Shown here piece by piece: positions 62,873-64,000 of a stretch of DNA of 64,000 nt. How positions within the stretch are numbered: the stretch's first letter is position 1; each line of letters begins with the position of its first letter. A model generated the notes under the pieces. It was not told the DNA's origin and made no database searches. It saw nothing but the letters and a program-made list of their open reading frames with translations. A program made the translations under genes and the position numbers. The stretch is from Arthrobacter sp. CAU 1506 (lineage in GTDB: Bacteria; Actinomycetota; Actinomycetes; Actinomycetales; Micrococcaceae): positions 1-64,000 of the forward strand of contig NZ_SUKC01000003.1 in assembly GCF_005047635.1 (NCBI RefSeq). The letters are read 5' to 3'.

Positions 62873-62957
62873 AGGTTCAGGTGAAACTACCGGACCGGGT
62901 ACCCGCCCGCTTCGGCAGAACTGATCAGTGCACAGACTCGAGCAAGGGACACAGGAC

Positions 62958-64000
62958 GTGGCAGCACCGCAGAATTACTTGGCCGTCATCAAAGTCGTCG
63001 GCATCGGCGGCGGTGGCGTGAATGCCGTCAACCGGATGATCGAGGTGGGGCTCCGCGGCGTGGAGTTCATCGCCATCAATACGGATGCCCAGGCACTGTT
63101 GATGAGCGACGCCGACGTCAAGCTCGACGTCGGACGGGAACTCACCCGCGGGCTGGGTGCCGGAGCGGACCCGGAGGTGGGCCGCAAGGCCGCCGAAGAC
63201 CACGCCGAAGAGATCGAGGAAGTCCTGCGCGGGGCGGACATGGTCTTCGTGACGGCAGGCGAAGGCGGCGGCACCGGTACCGGCGGCGCACCCGTGGTGG
63301 CCCGGATCGCCCGTTCGCTCGGCGCGCTGACCATCGGTGTCGTCACCCGGCCATTCACGTTCGAGGGCCGCCGCCGGTCGAACCAGGCCGAAACCGGCAT
63401 CGAGACGCTGCGCGACGAAGTCGACACCCTGATCGTGATCCCGAACGACCGACTGCTCTCCATCAGCGACCGCAACGTCTCCATGCTGGATGCCTTCCGG
63501 TCCGCCGACCAGGTCCTGCTGTCCGGCGTCCAGGGCATTACCGACCTGATTACCACGCCCGGCCTGATCAACCTTGACTTCGCCGACGTCAAGTCCGTGA
63601 TGCAGGGTGCCGGCTCGGCGCTGATGGGTATTGGCTCCGCCCGCGGAGAGGACCGCGCAGTCAAGGCCGCCGAACTGGCCATTGCGTCTCCGCTGCTGGA
63701 AGCATCCATCGACGGTGCACACGGTGTGCTGCTCTCCATCCAGGGCGGATCGGATCTTGGCCTGTTCGAAATCAACGAGGCCGCGCGACTGGTGCAGGAG
63801 GTCGCCCACCCGGAGGCGAACATCATCTTCGGCGCCGTCATCGACGATGCGCTCGGCGACGAAGCGCGGGTGACCGTCATCGCCGCCGGCTTCGACCAGG
63901 TGGACGTCACCTCCGCTGCCCCGACCCAGAAGCCGGCCGTGGCGCCGGCCGGTGCTCCCGCGGTCCCTGCGGCACAGCCCTCCGTGCCGGTTTCCGAACC
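62958..64000 (+). CDS. ftsZ: Cell division protein FtsZ (3' end beyond window)
   Basis: The tubulin-like GTPase that builds the Z ring. It starts at GTG 62958 ([20 protein letters not shown]). The first 347 codons are present. The nucleotide motifs are [14 protein letters not shown], the tubulin signature [13 protein letters not shown] (near residue 100), and [12 protein letters not shown]. The synergy-loop region [25 protein letters not shown] is complete. The variable linker begins at [18 protein letters not shown]; the C-terminal conserved peptide is cut off. The 228-base gap after ftsQ and its own promoter indicate separate control from the mur genes. Confidence 0.96.
   Translation, partial: MAAPQNYLAVIKVVGIGGGGVNAVNRMIEVGLRGVEFIAINTDAQALLMSDADVKLDVGRELTRGLGAGADPEVGRKAAEDHAEEIEEVLRGADMVFVTAGEGGGTGTGGAPVVARIARSLGALTIGVVTRPFTFEGRRRSNQAETGIETLRDEVDTLIVIPNDRLLSISDRNVSMLDAFRSADQVLLSGVQGITDLITTPGLINLDFADVKSVMQGAGSALMGIGSARGEDRAVKAAELAIASPLLEASIDGAHGVLLSIQGGSDLGLFEINEAARLVQEVAHPEANIIFGAVIDDALGDEARVTVIAAGFDQVDVTSAAPTQKPAVAPAGAPAVPAAQPSVPVSE

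Overview
The window is a stretch of a high-GC actinobacterial chromosome, most likely Arthrobacter or a close relative in the Micrococcaceae. The evidence is the strong GC bias, the frequent GTG starts, several apparently leaderless genes, gene order that follows Mycobacterium and Corynebacterium block by block, and a MurE whose substrate motif looks like a lysine-type rather than a diaminopimelate-type enzyme. Almost everything is core chromosome. I see no insertion sequence, prophage, CRISPR array or toxin-antitoxin module.

Layout. 1-116: 3' end of a 5S rRNA gene and its terminator. 319-11110: an arginine-rich repeat protein with a helical-repeat region, HAD phosphatase, a small protein, tlyA, nadK, recN, pyrG, a NUDIX ADP-ribose pyrophosphatase, xerD and an MTH1-like NUDIX protein. 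This matches the M. tuberculosis Rv1691-Rv1701 order, but the genes usually found between recN and pyrG are missing. 11107-15437, minus strand: a methylcitrate-cycle operon gntR-prpD-prpB-prpC with two identical TGTATACA palindromes upstream. 16245-24176: parA, scpA, scpB, an rRNA pseudouridine synthase gene, tyrA, cmk, an acyltransferase gene and der, followed by tRNA-Pro. 24688-27734: gcvH, garA/odhI (FHA), a MerR gene of the FtsR type, a DUF151 gene and a second MerR gene, equivalent to Rv1826-Rv1830. 27867-35482: an orphan parA, pyruvate carboxylase, an acyl-CoA synthetase and a ROK glucokinase. 35500-45278: a small membrane protein, an alpha/beta hydrolase, an acyltransferase, class II DAHP synthase, a PknL-like PASTA kinase, a LysM/transglycosylase protein, an Rv2175c-like DNA-binding protein and a polyprenyl synthetase. 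45449-47243: DNA polymerase IV and a DUF3040 protein. 47656-64000: the complete division and cell-wall cluster mraZ-rsmH-ftsL-ftsI-murE-murF-mraY-murD-ftsW-murG-murC-ftsQ-ftsZ, with ftsZ cut by the window end.

The genes fit together as cell growth, envelope synthesis and division plus their regulators. The best new leads are regulatory. Arrays of MraZ-type GTGGAG boxes lie in the mraZ promoter, and additional arrays of the same box, in inverted orientation, lie in the 412 bases upstream. A perfect 21-bp palindrome sits just after the -35 of ftsZ, in the same window as an FtsR-type MerR gene. The paired TGTATACA operators of the prp operon are exactly 63 bp apart. At protein level, several housekeeping proteins (the first gene, ScpA, RluB, FtsQ, the LysM protein) carry in-frame tandem DNA repeats that look recently expanded.
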